Position numbers and translations under genes: made by a program
Source: Antennarius striatus
Lineage: Eukaryota; Chordata; Actinopteri; Lophiiformes; Antennariidae
Direction of reading: 5' to 3'
DNA: 64,000 bases
Assembly: GCF_040054535.1 (NCBI RefSeq)
Contig: NC_090781.1
Span: 17,522,482 to 17,586,481, forward strand
In this document: in pieces, positions 62,905 through 64,000 of the stretch
Layout: each line of letters starts with the position of its first letter
Numbering within the stretch: the first letter of the stretch is position 1
The notes under the pieces: generated by a model
Told to the model about the DNA's origin: nothing
The model's database searches: none
Seen by the model: only the letters and a program-made list of their open reading frames with translations

Positions 62905-64000
62905 GCCAGCCCTTCAACATCTCTGCAGACACTGGTTAGAGAAGTGAGTTCTTCTTCTCCTTTTGGCTTTTCCCTTCAAGGGTCACCACATCCATCTAGC
63001 CCTGTCCTTTGCATCCTCTTCTCTCACACCAACTACCTTCATGTCTTCCCTCATTACATCCATAAACCTCCTCTTTGGTCTTCCTCTAGGCCTCCTGCCT
63101 GGCAGTTCAAAACTCAGCATCCTTCTACCAATATATTCACTATATCTCCTCTGGACATGTCCAAACCATCTCAGTCTGGCCTCTCTGACTTTATCTCCAA
63201 AACCTCTAACATGTGCTGTCCCTCTGATGTACTCATTCCTGATCCTATCCTTCCTGGTCACTCCCAGAGAGAACCTCAGCATCTTCATCTCTGCTACCTC
63301 CAGCTCTGTCTCCTGTCTTTTCCTCAGTGACACTGTCTCTAGACCAAACAACATCGCTGGTCTCACCACAGTTTTGTACACCTTTCCTTTCATTTTAGCT
63401 GAAACTGTTCAAAACACATCACACCTGACACTTTCCTCCACCTGTTCCATCCTGCCTGCACACACTTCTTCACCTCTTTTCCACACTCTCCATTGCTCTG
63501 TACTGTTGACCCTAAGTACTTAAAATCCTCCACCTTCTTGATCTCTTCTCCCTCTAACCTCACTCTTCCACTTGGGTCCCTCTCATTCACACACATGTAC
63601 TCTGTCTTACTGCGGCTAACCTTAATTCCTCTTCTTTCTAGAACGAACATCCACCTCTCTAGCTTCTCCTCCACCTGTTCCCTGCTCTCACTGCAGATCA
63701 CAATTTCCTCTGCAAACATCATAGTCCATGGAGATTCCTCGGAGCTGGTCCCTGTTGCAGTCCCACTTCCACCTTGAACTCCTCTGTCACACCTACAGCA
63801 CACCTCACCACTGTCTTACAGTCCTCATACATGTCCTGCACTGCTCTAACATACTTCTCTGCCACTCCAGACTTCTTCATACAATACCACAGTTCCTCTT
63901 TGGGCACCCTGTGATAAGCCTTCTCCAGATCTACAAAAACACAATGCAGCTCCCTCTGGCCTTCTCTGTACTTCTTTATCAACATCCTCAAAGCAAATAC
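62905..64000 (-). pseudogene. RTE-like LINE reverse transcriptase fragment, broken
   Basis: Translation of the minus strand gives CVFVDLEKAYHRVPKEELWY and FKVEVGLQQG (63719-63991), then after a frameshift and a deletion of roughly 70-90 bp SPWTMMFAEEIVICSESREQ and GEEIKKVEDFKYLGSTVQSN (63390-63780), then VRPAMLFGLETVSLRKRQ and LRWFGHVQRR with a GRPKRR motif (62983-63393). This is the C-terminal half of a non-LTR reverse transcriptase of the type common in fish, probably RTE clade. The catalytic F/YADD is FAEE here. The element continues beyond the right edge. Confidence 0.88.

Overview
This is vertebrate nuclear DNA, almost certainly from a teleost fish with a compact genome (a pufferfish-like genome would fit). 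Genes have GT-AG introns, the intergenic DNA is full of long (CA)n, (GATA)n and (ATCC)n arrays, and there are fish-type SINEs, hAT MITEs and an RTE-like LINE. By exon-by-exon translation I recognise five genes: a claudin (minus, 8665-10467), PARL, the mitochondrial rhomboid protease (minus, 13221-17151), MB21D2 (plus, 18072-20540), FGF12 (plus, 25369-43121) and IL1RAP (plus, 51256-60256). FGF12, MB21D2, IL1RAP, PARL and claudin genes also lie on human 3q27-q29, so this is a rearranged conserved block. Human FGF12 spans hundreds of kilobases; here it covers about 18 kb.

Layout. 0-8.6 kb: no confident gene; minisatellite, microsatellites, a SINE, a retroelement tail, and a promoter-like CpG-rich patch with a possible minus-strand first exon at 3296-3308. 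8.6-17.2 kb: claudin then PARL, both minus. 17.2-18.1 kb: a divergent PARL/MB21D2 promoter interval. 18.1-20.5 kb: MB21D2, two coding exons. 20.5-25 kb: 3' UTR and intergenic DNA with a SINE and a pyrimidine-rich tract. 25.0-44.2 kb: FGF12 with three phase-compatible first exons (25369, 31991, 38965) and four shared exons; its first introns hold a hAT transposase relic and MITEs. 44.2-51 kb: intergenic with transposon pieces. 51.0-60.7 kb: IL1RAP. 60.7-64 kb: a full-length TIR element with a nested fold-back insertion, (CA)n arrays, and a broken LINE reverse transcriptase at the right edge.

The most interesting biology is transcript choice. IL1RAP keeps two mutually exclusive terminal exons that each finish the same TIR domain: one ordinary (58089-58552) and one matching the brain-type IL-1RAcPb isoform of mammals (59481-60256). 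Both use the same splice phase. The TIR exon just upstream has a (TG)n tract almost touching its 3' splice site. FGF12 shows the known A and B first exons plus a third candidate (31991-32096) that I do not recognise. I did not find a wholly new biological system. The genes are separate transcription units and do not form one pathway, although FGF12 and the b form of IL1RAP are both neuronal in mammals.
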